Notes: a model not told the origin generated them from the sequence alone. DNA of 63,768 nucleotides from Alistipes sp. (GCA_029060215.1 JAIDUK010000041.1:1-63768); one strand, 5' to 3'; shown: positions 38,720 through 47,736, counted from the stretch's first letter. Program-made: numbers and translations.

Positions 38720-38740
38720 CTCGGCTTATTCGTATCTTTG
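38720..38740 (+). promoter_or_regulatory. lepA proximal promoter P2
   Basis: Exact copy of the 21-base P1 promoter, 75 bases downstream of it. TATCTTTG at 38733-38740 lies 25 bases before the lepA ATG. lepA therefore has tandem, duplicated promoters. Confidence 0.65.
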
Positions 38741-38765
38741 CACTCGTTCATACCTTTGTCCGCAT

Positions 38766-40556
38766 ATGAAAAACATCCGCAATTTCTGCATCATAGCCCA
38801 TATCGACCACGGCAAGAGCACGCTTGCCGACCGTCTGCTGGAAAAAACCAACACGCTCAACCAACGCGAAATGCAGGCGCAGGTGCTCGACGACATGGAC
38901 CTCGAACGCGAAAAGGGCATCACCATCAAGAGCCACGCCATCCAAATGGAATACACGGCCCGCGACGGCGAGCGCTACGTGCTGAACCTGATCGACACCC
39001 CGGGGCACGTCGACTTCTCCTACGAAGTCTCGCGCGCCATCGCTTCGTGCGAGGGGGCCCTTCTGGTCGTCGACGCCACGCAAGGGATTCAGGCACAGAC
39101 CATATCGAACCTCTATCTGGCTGTCGGGCACGACCTCGAAATCATCCCCGTGCTGAACAAGATCGACATGGATTCGGCCATGATCGACGAGGTGAAAGAC
39201 CAAGTCATCGACCTCATAGGCTGCAAGGACGAAGATATTCTGCTGGCTTCGGGCAAAACGGGGCTCGGCGTCGAAGAGGTGCTGGAAGCCATCGTGCAGC
39301 GCATACCGGCTCCGAAGGGCGACGAAAACGGCCCTCTGCAAGCGCTCATCTTCGATTCGGTGTTCAATCCGTTCCGCGGCATCATCGCCTATTACCGTGT
39401 CTTCAATGGCACGCTCCGCAAGGGTGACCACGTGAAGTTCTTCAACACAGGCAGCGAGTACGACGCCGACGAAATCGGGGTGCTGAAACTCAAAATGCAG
39501 CCCCGGCAGGAGATCAAGGCGGGCGACGTGGGGTATATCTGTTCGGGCATCAAAACCTCGTCCGACGTCAAGGTGGGCGACACGATCACGGCCGTCGACC
39601 GCCCGGCGCAGGAGGCCATCGCGGGTTTCGAGGACGTCAAGCCCATGGTCTTCGCGGGCGTCTACCCGGTCGAAGCCGACCAGTACGAGGATCTGCGTGC
39701 CTCGCTCGAAAAGTTGCAACTCAACGATGCGTCGCTGACGTTCGAGCCGGAGAGCTCGCTGGCCTTGGGCTTCGGATTCCGGTGCGGTTTTCTTGGACTG
39801 CTGCACATGGAGATCATACAGGAGCGTCTCTACCGCGAATTCGACATGGACGTCATCACCACCGTGCCCAACGTGTCATACCGCATCACCACCACGCAGG
39901 GCGACACGCTGGAAGTGCACAACCCGTCGGGACTGCCCGAAATCACCAAGATCGCCAAAATCGAAGAACCCTATATTCAGGCGCAGATCATCACCAAGGC
40001 GGAATTTCTGGGCAACGTCATCAAACTTTGCATCGACAAGCGCGGCGTGATGAAGAACCAGACTTTCATCACGCAGGACCGGGTGGAAGTCAACTTCGAC
40101 ATGCCGCTTTCCGAAATCGTCTTCGACTTCTACGACAAGCTCAAAAGCATATCGAAAGGCTATGCTTCGTTCGACTACCACCGTACGGGCTACCAGCTCT
40201 CCAAGCTCGTCAAGCTCGACATCCTGCTCAACGGCGAGCCGGTCGACGCTCTTTCGTCGCTCATCTATGCCGACCATGCCTACGATTTCGGCCGCAAGAT
40301 GTGCGAGAAGCTCAAGGAGCTGATTCCGCGCCAGCAGTTCGACATCGCCATTCAGGCGGCCATCGGAGCCAAAATCATCGCCCGCGAAACGGTCAAGGCC
40401 GTGCGCAAGGACGTGACGGCCAAATGCTACGGCGGCGACATCTCGCGCAAACGCAAGCTGCTCGAAAAGCAGAAAAAGGGTAAAAAGCGCATGCGCCAGA
40501 TCGGCAACGTCGAGGTGCCCCAGTCCGCATTCCTCGCCGTGCTGAAAATGGATTGA
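38766..40556 (+). CDS. lepA: Elongation factor 4 (LepA)
   Basis: 596 residues, the normal length. A translational GTPase with AHIDHGKST (G1), DTPGHVDF (G3) and NKIDMD (G4) in the N-terminal 180 residues. Domains II, III and V follow, with the LepA-specific C-terminal domain ending [20 protein letters not shown]. Acts on ribosomes under stress and in initiation. The ATG at 38766 was chosen since [16 protein letters not shown] is the family start. Tandem promoters drive it. Confidence 0.97.
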   Translation: MKNIRNFCIIAHIDHGKSTLADRLLEKTNTLNQREMQAQVLDDMDLEREKGITIKSHAIQMEYTARDGERYVLNLIDTPGHVDFSYEVSRAIASCEGALLVVDATQGIQAQTISNLYLAVGHDLEIIPVLNKIDMDSAMIDEVKDQVIDLIGCKDEDILLASGKTGLGVEEVLEAIVQRIPAPKGDENGPLQALIFDSVFNPFRGIIAYYRVFNGTLRKGDHVKFFNTGSEYDADEIGVLKLKMQPRQEIKAGDVGYICSGIKTSSDVKVGDTITAVDRPAQEAIAGFEDVKPMVFAGVYPVEADQYEDLRASLEKLQLNDASLTFEPESSLALGFGFRCGFLGLLHMEIIQERLYREFDMDVITTVPNVSYRITTTQGDTLEVHNPSGLPEITKIAKIEEPYIQAQIITKAEFLGNVIKLCIDKRGVMKNQTFITQDRVEVNFDMPLSEIVFDFYDKLKSISKGYASFDYHRTGYQLSKLVKLDILLNGEPVDALSSLIYADHAYDFGRKMCEKLKELIPRQQFDIAIQAAIGAKIIARETVKAVRKDVTAKCYGGDISRKRKLLEKQKKGKKRMRQIGNVEVPQSAFLAVLKMD

Positions 40557-40599
40557 TCCCGCACGCCATAAGAGTTCCTTTTCGGGCAGGTTTTCCCGT

Positions 40600-40639
40600 C
40601 TCGGCATAGCTCAAGCAAAGTTTGGCTCTGCCCTCGGCT
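40600..40639 (+). repeat. Dispersed intergenic repeat, copy B
   Basis: Begins CTCGGCATAGC and ends CTCTGCCCTCGGCT; related to the minus-strand copy at 11961-11995. The surrounding gap (40557-40797) between lepA and the tRNA holds no gene that I can support. Confidence 0.45.
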
Positions 40640-40779
40640 CAAGAAAACGTTGTAATATCTCCCCCAAACGGCCATCCCGCCTTCAAATCCCAAACGGAGG
40701 ATGAAGGGTAGGGTAGCATCCGCAAGTGCGTTTTCTGTAATTTTTTCCGCCCGAAATTTGATTTGTCCATTTTTCCGCG

Positions 40780-40787
40780 TATCTTTG
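40780..40787 (+). promoter_or_regulatory. -7 promoter box for tRNA-Gly
   Basis: TATCTTTG, 10 bases before the tRNA 5' end, with a TTTG at 40757-40760 that has the right 19-base spacing for the -33 element. Confidence 0.7.
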
Positions 40788-40797
40788 CCCTCGATTT

Positions 40798-40873
40798 GCG
40801 GAAATAGCTCAGTTGGTAGAGCATCAGCTTCCCAAGCTGAGGGTCGCGAGTTCGAGTCTCGTTTTCCGCTCCA
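40798..40873 (+). tRNA. tRNA-Gly (CCC)
   Basis: 76 bases. The acceptor stem GCGGAAA pairs with TTTCCGC, the D-loop contains AGTTGGTAGA, and the anticodon stem-loop TCAGC-TTCCCAA-GCTGA gives anticodon CCC. The T-arm contains GTTCGAGTC, and CCA is encoded. A truncated copy of its last 11-12 bases plus the downstream terminator occurs inverted at 54377-54462, where it looks like a tRNA displaced by an integrated element. Confidence 0.95.
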
Positions 40874-40948
40874 AGTGCCTTTGAAAAAGAGGGCAATACG
40901 AAGCAAAAAACCTTATGTATCAATGAGATATGTAAGGTTTTTTGTTTT
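40861..40948 (+). repeat. Inverted repeat arm 1 (tRNA-Gly 3' end plus terminator)
   Basis: 88 bases from within the tRNA T-arm/acceptor through its terminator. The reverse complement at 54377-54462 is about 95% identical: one base changed at CCA, one substitution and a 2-base deletion in the terminator loop. Confidence 0.9.
40905..40943 (+). terminator. Terminator of tRNA-Gly
   Basis: An 11-bp A/T-G/C stem (AAAAAACCTTA pairing with TAAGGTTTTTT) extended by partly mismatched bases, ending in a T-run. Confidence 0.85.
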
Positions 40949-41028
40949 GGGTGGTGCGGATCGCAGCAGCAGCAGAAAACGATAAGGCCGGACGATGTCC
41001 GGCCTTATGGCTGAGCGCATATCCGGCA

Positions 41029-42111
41029 CTATTTGAGATAGTTTTGCACGACGGCGACGATCGGCTCTGCCAACTTGTAAATGTCGTTCAACGATCCGAT
41101 GAGGTGCTTGGTGCCGACTTTGTTTTCGTCGAATGTTTCGACATACTTTTTTCCGCCGTTGAAATGCAAGCGGCAAATCGGCTTGCGGTTGTTGTCGTCG
41201 AAGAGAATGCCGAAATAGGAGATGGTATCGCGATCCACCACGCGATTCAAATCGACGATGTTGCAAAGGATCGCCCGCACGATGTAGAAACCCTGCAACT
41301 CCTCTTGGGTCGTCACGATACGGCTGTCCTCGGCGGGAGCGTCGTTTTCGGCCGGCAGCTCCGCATCCGCTTTGGCTTCGATTTTATTGTCGACGACGAC
41401 GTCCGGAGAGATGGCGGATTTAAGCCGTTCGTTCATGTAGTCGGTGGTGTACTGGATGAATGCCTGCTTCACGATGGCCCGGAACTGTTCGAGAATCGGA
41501 TCGGTAATTCGGCCCGGATATACCGGCCGGGCGAAATATTTCACGAAATCGTCGGTCGGGTCGTTGACCTCTTTTACGATGGCGTTGCGAATTTCATTGG
41601 TGTATTTGAGTTCGCTGGCGGTGTTGAGAATGGAGTCGACGTCGAAATAGCTTTTGTGGAACTCCCGCAGTTTTTCGACCTGCGTCTCCCGGTAACGCTC
41701 CATGTTGAACTCGAAAAACGGCTTTTCGTCCATCTTGTTCGTCTCGACCAAGTCCGTATAAAAACGATACGTTATGCCGTTGGTCAGGATGCCGAAGCGC
41801 GCATTGGATACGTGGAAATAGCGAAAAAGCTGTCCGTTGTGCGTATTCAGGTCTTCTTTCCAGTGTTTGCATTCGATCAGGATGATCGGCGCGCCATCCT
41901 TGTGTATGGCATAGTCGATCTTCTCGCCTTTCTTGATCCCGACATCGCAGGTGAATTCCGGGACGACTTCGGTCGGATCGAACACATCGTATCCCAAGGT
42001 TTGGAGAAACGGGAGAACAAGCGCGGTTTTGGTCGCTTCTTCGGTGTTGATGTTATCTTTCAGTTTGATAACCTTCTCGCTCAACAGCTTGATTTGATCT
42101 TTGAAATCCAT
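41029..42111 (-). CDS. Orphan HsdR N-terminal-domain protein (PD-(D/E)XK nuclease-like)
   Basis: 360 residues. The N-terminal 130 residues match the type I restriction HsdR N-terminal nuclease fold: YDVFDPTEVVPEFTCDVG, then KIDYAIHKDGAPIILIECK, where the Asp and the Glu-x-Lys form a PD-(D/E)XK site. There is no helicase domain. The rest (about 130-360) is charged and of unknown fold, with a Glu/Ala-rich linker around 245-265. No methylase is adjacent. Such solitary proteins may be nucleases or degenerate restriction parts. Different in sequence from the full HsdR at 59977-63078. Sits beside the tRNA-Gly gene, convergent with it. Confidence 0.75.
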   Translation of the reverse strand: MDFKDQIKLLSEKVIKLKDNINTEEATKTALVLPFLQTLGYDVFDPTEVVPEFTCDVGIKKGEKIDYAIHKDGAPIILIECKHWKEDLNTHNGQLFRYFHVSNARFGILTNGITYRFYTDLVETNKMDEKPFFEFNMERYRETQVEKLREFHKSYFDVDSILNTASELKYTNEIRNAIVKEVNDPTDDFVKYFARPVYPGRITDPILEQFRAIVKQAFIQYTTDYMNERLKSAISPDVVVDNKIEAKADAELPAENDAPAEDSRIVTTQEELQGFYIVRAILCNIVDLNRVVDRDTISYFGILFDDNNRKPICRLHFNGGKKYVETFDENKVGTKHLIGSLNDIYKLAEPIVAVVQNYLK

Positions 42112-42137
42112 TGGGGGTTAGGGGTTAGTTGGGATAA

Positions 42138-42145
42138 CAAATATA
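42138..42145 (-). promoter_or_regulatory. -7 promoter box for the HsdR-N gene
   Basis: TATATTTG on the minus strand, 26 bases before the ATG at 42111. Confidence 0.55.
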
Positions 42146-42269
42146 CTATAAATAATTTATTTATGCAAAACAAATATCATACTGCATAAGGCAGACGGGC
42201 GGCCGGGGACTTTTCTTGCATAATACCTGAAAATGGGGATTGCACGACCGAAAGAATTGTATGATCTTT

Positions 42270-42362
42270 GCAAACAGAAACAATGATTGCAGCCATACAT
42301 TGTTTGTATTGTTAATTGTTTGTGTGTGAAAAAGTCTCCTGCACCGCAAGGAGACTTTTTTG
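42270..42362 (+). ncRNA. Candidate small RNA upstream of rho
   Basis: A near-consensus box (GATCTTTG, 42263-42270) is followed by about 55 bases with repeated TTGTTTG/ATTGTT blocks. A strong terminator ends it: a 12-bp stem (42329-42340 with 42349-42360), 8-base loop and T-run. No open frame longer than a few codons fits. It could be a free small RNA or a leftover terminator of a lost gene. Confidence 0.4.
42329..42362 (+). terminator. Intrinsic terminator in the rho upstream region
   Basis: AAAAAGTCTCCT pairs with AGGAGACTTTTT, with a GCACCGCA loop. No protein gene ends in front of it on the plus strand. Confidence 0.75.
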
Positions 42363-42390
42363 TTGGCCTGCTATTTGTGAATCGAGAATG

Positions 42391-42408
42391 TGCTAAAACG
42401 TTTTAGCA
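42391..42408. promoter_or_regulatory. 18-bp perfect palindrome, possible repressor operator
   Basis: TGCTAAAACGTTTTAGCA. The central CG flanked by A/T runs is the layout of LacI/GalR-family operators. It lies about 120 bases upstream of the rho promoter and 30 bases after the terminator hairpin. No LacI-type gene is in the window. Confidence 0.35.
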
Positions 42409-42515
42409 TCGGCCGAAGCTGCGTGTTCGAAGGGGGCGGCTGGGCCTCAGCTCGGCTAAAAACCGGGATTTATGGGCCGAAGCTCCGATAAACTCCGACT
42501 TCGTTTGCTTTTCCG

Positions 42516-42535
42516 CTCGGCTTGCACTATCTTTG
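42516..42535 (+). promoter_or_regulatory. rho promoter, extended CGGCTT type
   Basis: CTCGGCTT at 42516-42523, four bases, then TATCTTTG at 42528-42535. The leader to the ATG at 42600 is about 60 bases. Confidence 0.65.
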
Positions 42536-42599
42536 CACAACCATTCAACGTCCGGCGCTCGCCGGACTTCGCAAATCAATCTCACAGAAACAGAAAAAT

Positions 42600-44195
42600 A
42601 TGCAGGATTTGAATGCGCTCCAAGGAAAAAGCCTTGCCGAACTGCGCGAAATAGCGAAAGCTGTGGGCGTAGACAACGTCATGGTCAAGAAGCGCGAACT
42701 GATCGAAAAAATCGCCGGAACGACTACGTCCGGCGAAACCGCAGCCGAAAACCAGCCTTCGGCAGCCCCCGCCCCGCAGGTGCAGGAGAAGCCCCGCAGA
42801 GGGCGCCGTCCGCGTGTAGCTCAGCCCGAGAACACGGCGGAAGCACCGTCGGGCGACCTGTTCGGCCAAGTTGCGGCCGATGCTCCGGCGGCTTCGCAAC
42901 CGGCTGAAAATGCGGATGCACAACCGACCGCCGCGCCGGCCGAACAGCCCGCACCCAAACGCCGCGGCCGCAAACCCAAATCGGAGACGCAGCAGCCCGC
43001 CCCCCAGCCGCATGCGCCGCAAGAACAGGAGCATGCCGCCGGACAAAACGAACCGGAGAACGTCACCAAAGACGATTTTGCGGGCGAAATCGAGGGCGAG
43101 GGCGTGCTCGAAGTCATGGCCGACGGCTACGGCTTCCTGCGCTCGGCCGACTACAACTACCTCAATTCGCCCGACGATATCTACGTTTCGCCGTCGCAGA
43201 TCAAATTGTTCGGGCTCAAGCCCGGCGACACGGTCAACGGCGCCATCCGCCCGCCCAAAGAGGGCGAGAAGTATTTCCCGCTGGTGCGCGTAAACGAAAT
43301 CAACGGTCTGAAGCCCGACTATGTCCGCGACCGCGTGCAGTTCGAGTTCATGACGCCGCTCTTCCCGAGCGAGAAGTTCTGCCTGACGGGCAACGGCCAC
43401 AACAACATGTCGACCCGCATCGTCGACCTCTTTTCGCCCATCGGCAAGGGCCAGCGCGCGCTGATCGTCGCACAGCCCAAGACGGGCAAGACCATGCTGC
43501 TGCAATCGATCGCCAACGCCATCGCCGACAACCATCCGGAGGTCTATATGATCGTCCTGCTGATCGACGAGCGCCCCGAGGAAGTGACCGAAATGGCCCG
43601 CAATGTCAAGGCCGAGGTCGTGGCTTCGACGTTCGACGAGCAGGCGTCGCGCCACGTCAAGGTGGCCGAAATGGTGCTCGACAAGGCCAAGCGCATGGTC
43701 GAATGCGGTCACGACGTGGTGATTTTCCTCGATTCGATCACCCGTCTGGCCCGCGCCTACAACTCGGTGCAACCCGCTTCGGGCAAGGTGCTTTCGGGCG
43801 GTGTCGACGCCAATGCGCTCCACAAGCCCAAGCGCTTCTTCGGCGCGGCGCGCAATACCGAGGAGAAAGGTTCGCTGACGATCATCGCCACGGCGCTCAT
43901 CGACACCGGGTCGAAGATGGACGAAGTGATTTTCGAGGAGTTCAAGGGCACGGGCAACATGGAGCTTCAGCTCGACCGCAAACTGGCCAACAAGCGCGTC
44001 TACCCGGCCGTCGATGTCATCGCATCGGGCACGCGCCGCGAGGATCTGCTGCTCCCGCGCGAGGTGATGAACCGCACGTGGGTGCTGCGCAAGTATCTGT
44101 CGGACATGACCCCCGTCGAAGCGATGGAGTTCTTGCAGAAGCAGATGGGCCAGACCGAAGACAACGAGGAGTTCCTCGCCACCATGAACCATTAA
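42600..44195 (+). CDS. rho: Transcription termination factor Rho with disordered insert
   Basis: 531 residues. Rho N-terminal helical domain (1-40; [18 protein letters not shown]). Then a low-complexity stretch of about 120 residues (41-160) rich in Ala, Pro, Gln and Glu with basic patches RRGRRPR and [12 protein letters not shown]-like RNA-binding domain (about 160-240; [12 protein letters not shown]) and the RecA-type ATPase follow (Walker [17 protein letters not shown]). E. coli Rho (419 aa) lacks the insert. In Bacteroides thetaiotaomicron a comparable insert drives phase separation of Rho in the gut. The ATG at 42600 was chosen for MQDLNAL. Confidence 0.96.
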   Translation: MQDLNALQGKSLAELREIAKAVGVDNVMVKKRELIEKIAGTTTSGETAAENQPSAAPAPQVQEKPRRGRRPRVAQPENTAEAPSGDLFGQVAADAPAASQPAENADAQPTAAPAEQPAPKRRGRKPKSETQQPAPQPHAPQEQEHAAGQNEPENVTKDDFAGEIEGEGVLEVMADGYGFLRSADYNYLNSPDDIYVSPSQIKLFGLKPGDTVNGAIRPPKEGEKYFPLVRVNEINGLKPDYVRDRVQFEFMTPLFPSEKFCLTGNGHNNMSTRIVDLFSPIGKGQRALIVAQPKTGKTMLLQSIANAIADNHPEVYMIVLLIDERPEEVTEMARNVKAEVVASTFDEQASRHVKVAEMVLDKAKRMVECGHDVVIFLDSITRLARAYNSVQPASGKVLSGGVDANALHKPKRFFGAARNTEEKGSLTIIATALIDTGSKMDEVIFEEFKGTGNMELQLDRKLANKRVYPAVDVIASGTRREDLLLPREVMNRTWVLRKYLSDMTPVEAMEFLQKQMGQTEDNEEFLATMNH

Positions 44196-44207
44196 ACCGA
44201 ACCGATC

Positions 44208-44978
44208 ATGAAGAGACTTTTATTGCTGGCCTGCTCGCTGCTGGCCGCGCAGAGCGTAGCGGCATGGGGCCAGAAGGGCCACGACGTCACGGCCTATATC
44301 GCCGAATGCCATCTGACGCCCAAGGCGGCCAAGAAAATCGACAAGGCGCTGGGCGGACACTCGCCCGTCTACTATGCCAACTGGCTCGACAACGCCAGCC
44401 ACACGCCCGAATATGCCTACACCAAAACGTGGCACTACCTGAATATCGACGAGGGCCATACCCTCGAAACCATGCCCAAGAACCCCGACGGCGATGTGCT
44501 GGAAGCGGTCACTTCGCTCGTGGATCAGCTCAAGGGCGGCAACCTCGCGCCCGAGCAGGAGACCCTCGCGCTCAAGATGCTGATCCACTTGGTCGGCGAC
44601 ATGCACTGCCCCATGCACACGGGGCGCCTGAGCGACCGCGGCGGCAACCAGCGGCCCGTGACGATGTTCGGCAAACCGACCAACCTGCATTCGATTTTCG
44701 ATACCTCGGTGCCCGAAGCGGCCCACCGCTGGAGCTACACCGAGTGGCAGCAGCAGCTCGACCGCCTGAGCAAGGACGAGGTTGCGCGCATCCAGTCCGG
44801 CACGCCGCGCGACTGGCTGCTGGAGACCTCCGAAATCTGCAAGGAAATCTACGATTTCACCCCCGAGGGCACCAAGGTGTCCTACGATTATGTCGCCAAG
44901 TATGCGCCTGTCATCGAGCAGCAGTTCCTGCGAGGCGGGCTGCGGCTGGCGCGCCTGTTGAACGAAATCTACCGGTAG
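44208..44978 (+). CDS. S1/P1-type nuclease
   Basis: 256 residues. Signal peptide MKRLLLLACSLLAAQSVAA, so the mature protein starts with the Trp that binds zinc in this family (WGQKGHDVTAYIA). Further zinc ligands are NWLDN, WHYLNID and HLVGDMHCPMHTGRL with GGNQ. A secreted/periplasmic nuclease for single-stranded DNA or RNA, cleaving nucleotide 3' ends; likely nutrient scavenging. 12 bases after rho, so cotranscription is likely. Confidence 0.9.
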   Translation: MKRLLLLACSLLAAQSVAAWGQKGHDVTAYIAECHLTPKAAKKIDKALGGHSPVYYANWLDNASHTPEYAYTKTWHYLNIDEGHTLETMPKNPDGDVLEAVTSLVDQLKGGNLAPEQETLALKMLIHLVGDMHCPMHTGRLSDRGGNQRPVTMFGKPTNLHSIFDTSVPEAAHRWSYTEWQQQLDRLSKDEVARIQSGTPRDWLLETSEICKEIYDFTPEGTKVSYDYVAKYAPVIEQQFLRGGLRLARLLNEIYR

Positions 44979-44998
44979 AAGTCCTGCCGTTTCATTGC

Positions 44999-45034
44999 AG
45001 CAGCCCCGCTGACGGAACCGTCAGCGGGGCTGCT
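44999..45034 (+). terminator. Long hairpin after the S1/P1 nuclease gene
   Basis: A 17-bp stem (44999-45015 with 45018-45034) and a 2-base nominal loop. There is no T-run on either strand, so it may be a processing or bidirectional barrier rather than a classic terminator. Confidence 0.5.
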
Positions 45035-45067
45035 CGTGTCGTGCGGCCGGTTTCCGCGACAACCTTA

Positions 45068-45559
45068 TTATTGCTCGGATTCGTCCGCCGCCAAATCTTC
45101 CGGTTGCAAATCGTACACCCATGTCAGCTCCAAGTCTGGATACCTGTCGTATTCTTCCAGATAAAACCGCCACGACGATTCTTGGAAAAACGGGTCTTCG
45201 GCAGCGCTTTCGGGAGTATATTTCCATCTCTTCAATACCTCGTCCTCGGTCGAAGATACTATCAGATATTGTTCTGTGCCGCTTCCGTTAGGCTGCCAAT
45301 GATCGAAGAACGAATCGAATGTTGGTATACCCTTGGATTGCCGAGGATGAAATGCAATAATGCAGACGGAATCCCCGACCTCCACGGTCCTCGCTCCATA
45401 TAAATCCCGCATCGAGATTACGATTGTTTCATCCGATAGATTTTTTATGTACCATTCCGTCGTATGTTCCGGCTCGAACGGATCCATCTGGAATATTTTT
45501 AATAAATCGCACGACGAAACCGACAGCAGCACAATGGCTGTAATGATAAACTTTTTCAT
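45068..45559 (-). CDS. Hypothetical lipoprotein (163 aa)
   Basis: Lipoprotein signal MKKFIITAIVLLSVSSC. The mature part has a beta-rich core (TTEWYIKNLSDETIVISM, GDSVCIIAFH) and an acidic C-terminus ending DESEQ. Similar to no family I recognise. Residues after the Cys (DLLKIF) are not the acidic surface-export signal seen in its neighbours, so it may stay on the periplasmic side. Separated from the upstream OMP gene by a strong hairpin terminator. Confidence 0.65.
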   Translation of the reverse strand: MKKFIITAIVLLSVSSCDLLKIFQMDPFEPEHTTEWYIKNLSDETIVISMRDLYGARTVEVGDSVCIIAFHPRQSKGIPTFDSFFDHWQPNGSGTEQYLIVSSTEDEVLKRWKYTPESAAEDPFFQESSWRFYLEEYDRYPDLELTWVYDLQPEDLAADESEQ

Positions 45560-45580
45560 AAAACCGCGTTTTTACAAAAA

Positions 45581-45616
45581 TAGCTGAATTCGGCGAATTA
45601 TCGCCGAATTCAGCTA
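45581..45616 (-). terminator. Strong terminator after the 195-aa OMP gene
   Basis: Perfect 16-bp stem (45581-45596 with 45601-45616) and a 4-base loop, followed on the minus strand by a T-run. 27 bases past the stop of the barrel gene. Confidence 0.85.
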
Positions 45617-45642
45617 AAAGTTTCAGAAAAACGGAGTTGCGG

Positions 45643-46230
45643 CTATTTCTTACGACCGCCCCCGAAGACTACGCCTATCGACACATCGAAATGACGGTTT
45701 GCCTTTTCTTGCCATTTGTAATCGAGCGTCACGCGCAGATGGTGGAAGAATTCGACTCCGACCCGTGGCATCACACAAAACGACCCGTCTTTCCGCCCTG
45801 TGACGAATCCTCCCCAATTGGGCTGCGAACCGTCGAACGAAACGGGGGCCGACGCTCCCAGCGAAGCGTAACCCAAGCCCAGTCCGCCGAAAAAGGAAAT
45901 CTTCTTCGTCTGCCGGAAATTGTAGTCGGTTACGGCCATGATATTCCAGCTTCGGAATTTCAGCTGTCCGGCATAATCCGATTCCCGGTGAAAAATCGTT
46001 CCGCCGACTTGTATGCCGACATCCAACGGCAGCCGACGCAGGTTGTAGCGGACTTCGGTATGGAGGGAAGCGCCGAGTTGGTTACGGTCGAAATCGAGTT
46101 TGTCGGCGCCGAAAACAAGACCGACGCCGATTTCGCCCTCGAAACGCCGAACTTCGGCGACGGAAGCAATGTTCTGGGCATTTACAGTAAATGCCCAGAA
46201 CATGGTAAGTAAACAGACGATTGGTTTCAT
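45643..46230 (-). CDS. Small outer membrane beta-barrel protein (195 aa)
   Basis: Signal peptide MKPIVCLLTMFWAFTVNA. Eight or more amphipathic strands (EGEIGVGLVFGADKL, TEVRYNLRRLPLDVGIQVGG, RVTLDYKWQEKANRHFDV) match the small porin/OmpA-like barrel family of Bacteroidetes. Three bases after the stop of the 503-aa lipoprotein gene, so they are probably one operon and may work together at the surface. Confidence 0.75.
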   Translation of the reverse strand: MKPIVCLLTMFWAFTVNAQNIASVAEVRRFEGEIGVGLVFGADKLDFDRNQLGASLHTEVRYNLRRLPLDVGIQVGGTIFHRESDYAGQLKFRSWNIMAVTDYNFRQTKKISFFGGLGLGYASLGASAPVSFDGSQPNWGGFVTGRKDGSFCVMPRVGVEFFHHLRVTLDYKWQEKANRHFDVSIGVVFGGGRKK

Positions 46231-46233
46231 ATA

Positions 46234-47736
46234 CTAATTGGTTTCAATGACACAAGCACGCCATTGATCGTTATATTTGACGGCACCATAGACACGGCCT
46301 CGAATAATCGAAACATCTTTCGAGGGTGAAAAACTAACTTTTTTATAATGAAAACCGCCGCCCGCAAGATTAGAACCAAAGCCGAGAGTAAAGTTTCCCG
46401 AGAACCATTGTTTGTCCCATCTGACAACCTCGCGGCCGGTTCGGTAATCAACTTCTTCGCCTTGGGGGAATATTACAACTATCTTTTTATCTTCGTCGCG
46501 GGTGGTAAACAGTCCTCGGGGATTTTTCGACAACCCTTTATTTTCCGACTTGTTAAACCATGATTGAATAGCCGAAGTCAATTTTTTCATTCCTATACTC
46601 ATCGCTTTGTTTACATCCCCGGTCGTTATGTCGTACTCAGCCAGCGGAATATGGAACAGAACTATTTCAGAATTGGCAAACGGGAACTTTTTAGTCATTC
46701 CGGTCGGATATTTGGCATATTGAGGTTGTCCGTTCGGCATTTTCGGAGGGTCCTGGAATGTCGGTTTCGGGAAATTGTATTCGCATTCGATAGCCGACCA
46801 GCCATATCGGAATTCCTGCGCTTTTTTTCTCCACCAGATACCAAGTTTGCGAGCCTGCATACGCACGGTCATTCCGACTGCCCGATATATAATGTAGTCC
46901 TGTTCATACATGCGCAATTTCATCCGGTGTTTCTTGTCGTAATTATTCGTTATGGTTACATTTTTCCCGAATAATCCCGAAACACCCTTTGCCAGCCAAC
47001 TGCCGTTTCCGCCGCCTTTCCGATAGGTGGTTCGGCATATCATATTGGCAGGAATTCTCACACCGTTTGTCAGCGTGATGCTCCCATCATAATTATAGGT
47101 AACATTATCATTGGGTTCGTTGCCAATATCATCAATGACCGTTGTTCTGCGAGCATAATCAATTTTGACAAATTCAGCCGATACACCTTTGGAATCCACA
47201 ATCTTTACCGATTGCCCGTGAGTAAGGGTATTCGTCCGAACTTGCGCTTCGATAAGTTCAGGTGCAAGTTCTGGTTTTCTGTCATCTGCTTCATAAGCAA
47301 CCATACCCTCATTCACAAAGCGGCAAATTTTTGTTCCTACCTGTACTTCCCTGTCTTCATTAAGAACAGCGGTCATATAGGGGTCGACTATCAGGCTGTC
47401 TTCAGGTTCATATTCCAATGAATCCCGAATGATTTCAGCTAACTCGGCATCCGTAAATTCTCTTAAGCCCTGTTCACACAAATGTTGACGTAAAGATATG
47501 AAATTTTCCGCAGAAGCCACCGCTCGCGTGCGGGCAAGCGACTTGATATCGAAATTTCCGGTCTCTTTCAGCTCCGAAATAGTCGACGCCAATTCTTCCG
47601 TAGAACTGAATTGCAGTACATTTGTCGGGCATGTTTCCTCTGTACGCAAAGAATTTTCTTCGTTTTGAACCGGGTCTTCTGTACATGAAATCATGAGTAT
47701 AGCCATTGCAGCATACATGAAGCGCAATTTGTTCAT
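46234..47736 (-). CDS. Large hypothetical lipoprotein (500 aa), cassette A
   Basis: Lipoprotein signal MNKLRFMYAAMAILMISC, then TEDPVQNEE, an acidic Bacteroidetes surface-export-like signal. N-terminal third: LQFSSTEELASTISELKETG and DPYMTAVLNEDREVQVGTKI. The middle has beta-rich segments, and a conserved-looking tail FTLGFGSNLAGGGFHYKKV ends the protein. Similar in plan to the 351-aa lipoprotein at 50826, but no function can be assigned. The second ATG at 47736 was chosen because it begins the signal peptide; an ATG at 47745 is possible. Preceded by the 24-base element shared with cassette B. Confidence 0.7.
   Translation of the reverse strand: MNKLRFMYAAMAILMISCTEDPVQNEENSLRTEETCPTNVLQFSSTEELASTISELKETGNFDIKSLARTRAVASAENFISLRQHLCEQGLREFTDAELAEIIRDSLEYEPEDSLIVDPYMTAVLNEDREVQVGTKICRFVNEGMVAYEADDRKPELAPELIEAQVRTNTLTHGQSVKIVDSKGVSAEFVKIDYARRTTVIDDIGNEPNDNVTYNYDGSITLTNGVRIPANMICRTTYRKGGGNGSWLAKGVSGLFGKNVTITNNYDKKHRMKLRMYEQDYIIYRAVGMTVRMQARKLGIWWRKKAQEFRYGWSAIECEYNFPKPTFQDPPKMPNGQPQYAKYPTGMTKKFPFANSEIVLFHIPLAEYDITTGDVNKAMSIGMKKLTSAIQSWFNKSENKGLSKNPRGLFTTRDEDKKIVVIFPQGEEVDYRTGREVVRWDKQWFSGNFTLGFGSNLAGGGFHYKKVSFSPSKDVSIIRGRVYGAVKYNDQWRACVIETN

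Larger units (their letters stand above)
42112..42599. other. Rho upstream intergenic region
   Basis: 488 bases without a protein gene. From left to right: a G/T-rich direct repeat (GGGGTTA twice, about 42115-42127); the -7 box of the HsdR-N gene; a possible short RNA with a strong terminator (42270-42362); an 18-bp perfect palindrome (42391-42408); and the rho promoter with a leader of about 60 bases. Confidence 0.6.

Noticed and set aside
40800..40985. Frames overlapping the tRNA-Gly gene as protein coding
   Set aside because: The cloverleaf is complete and the frames cross the tRNA and its terminator.
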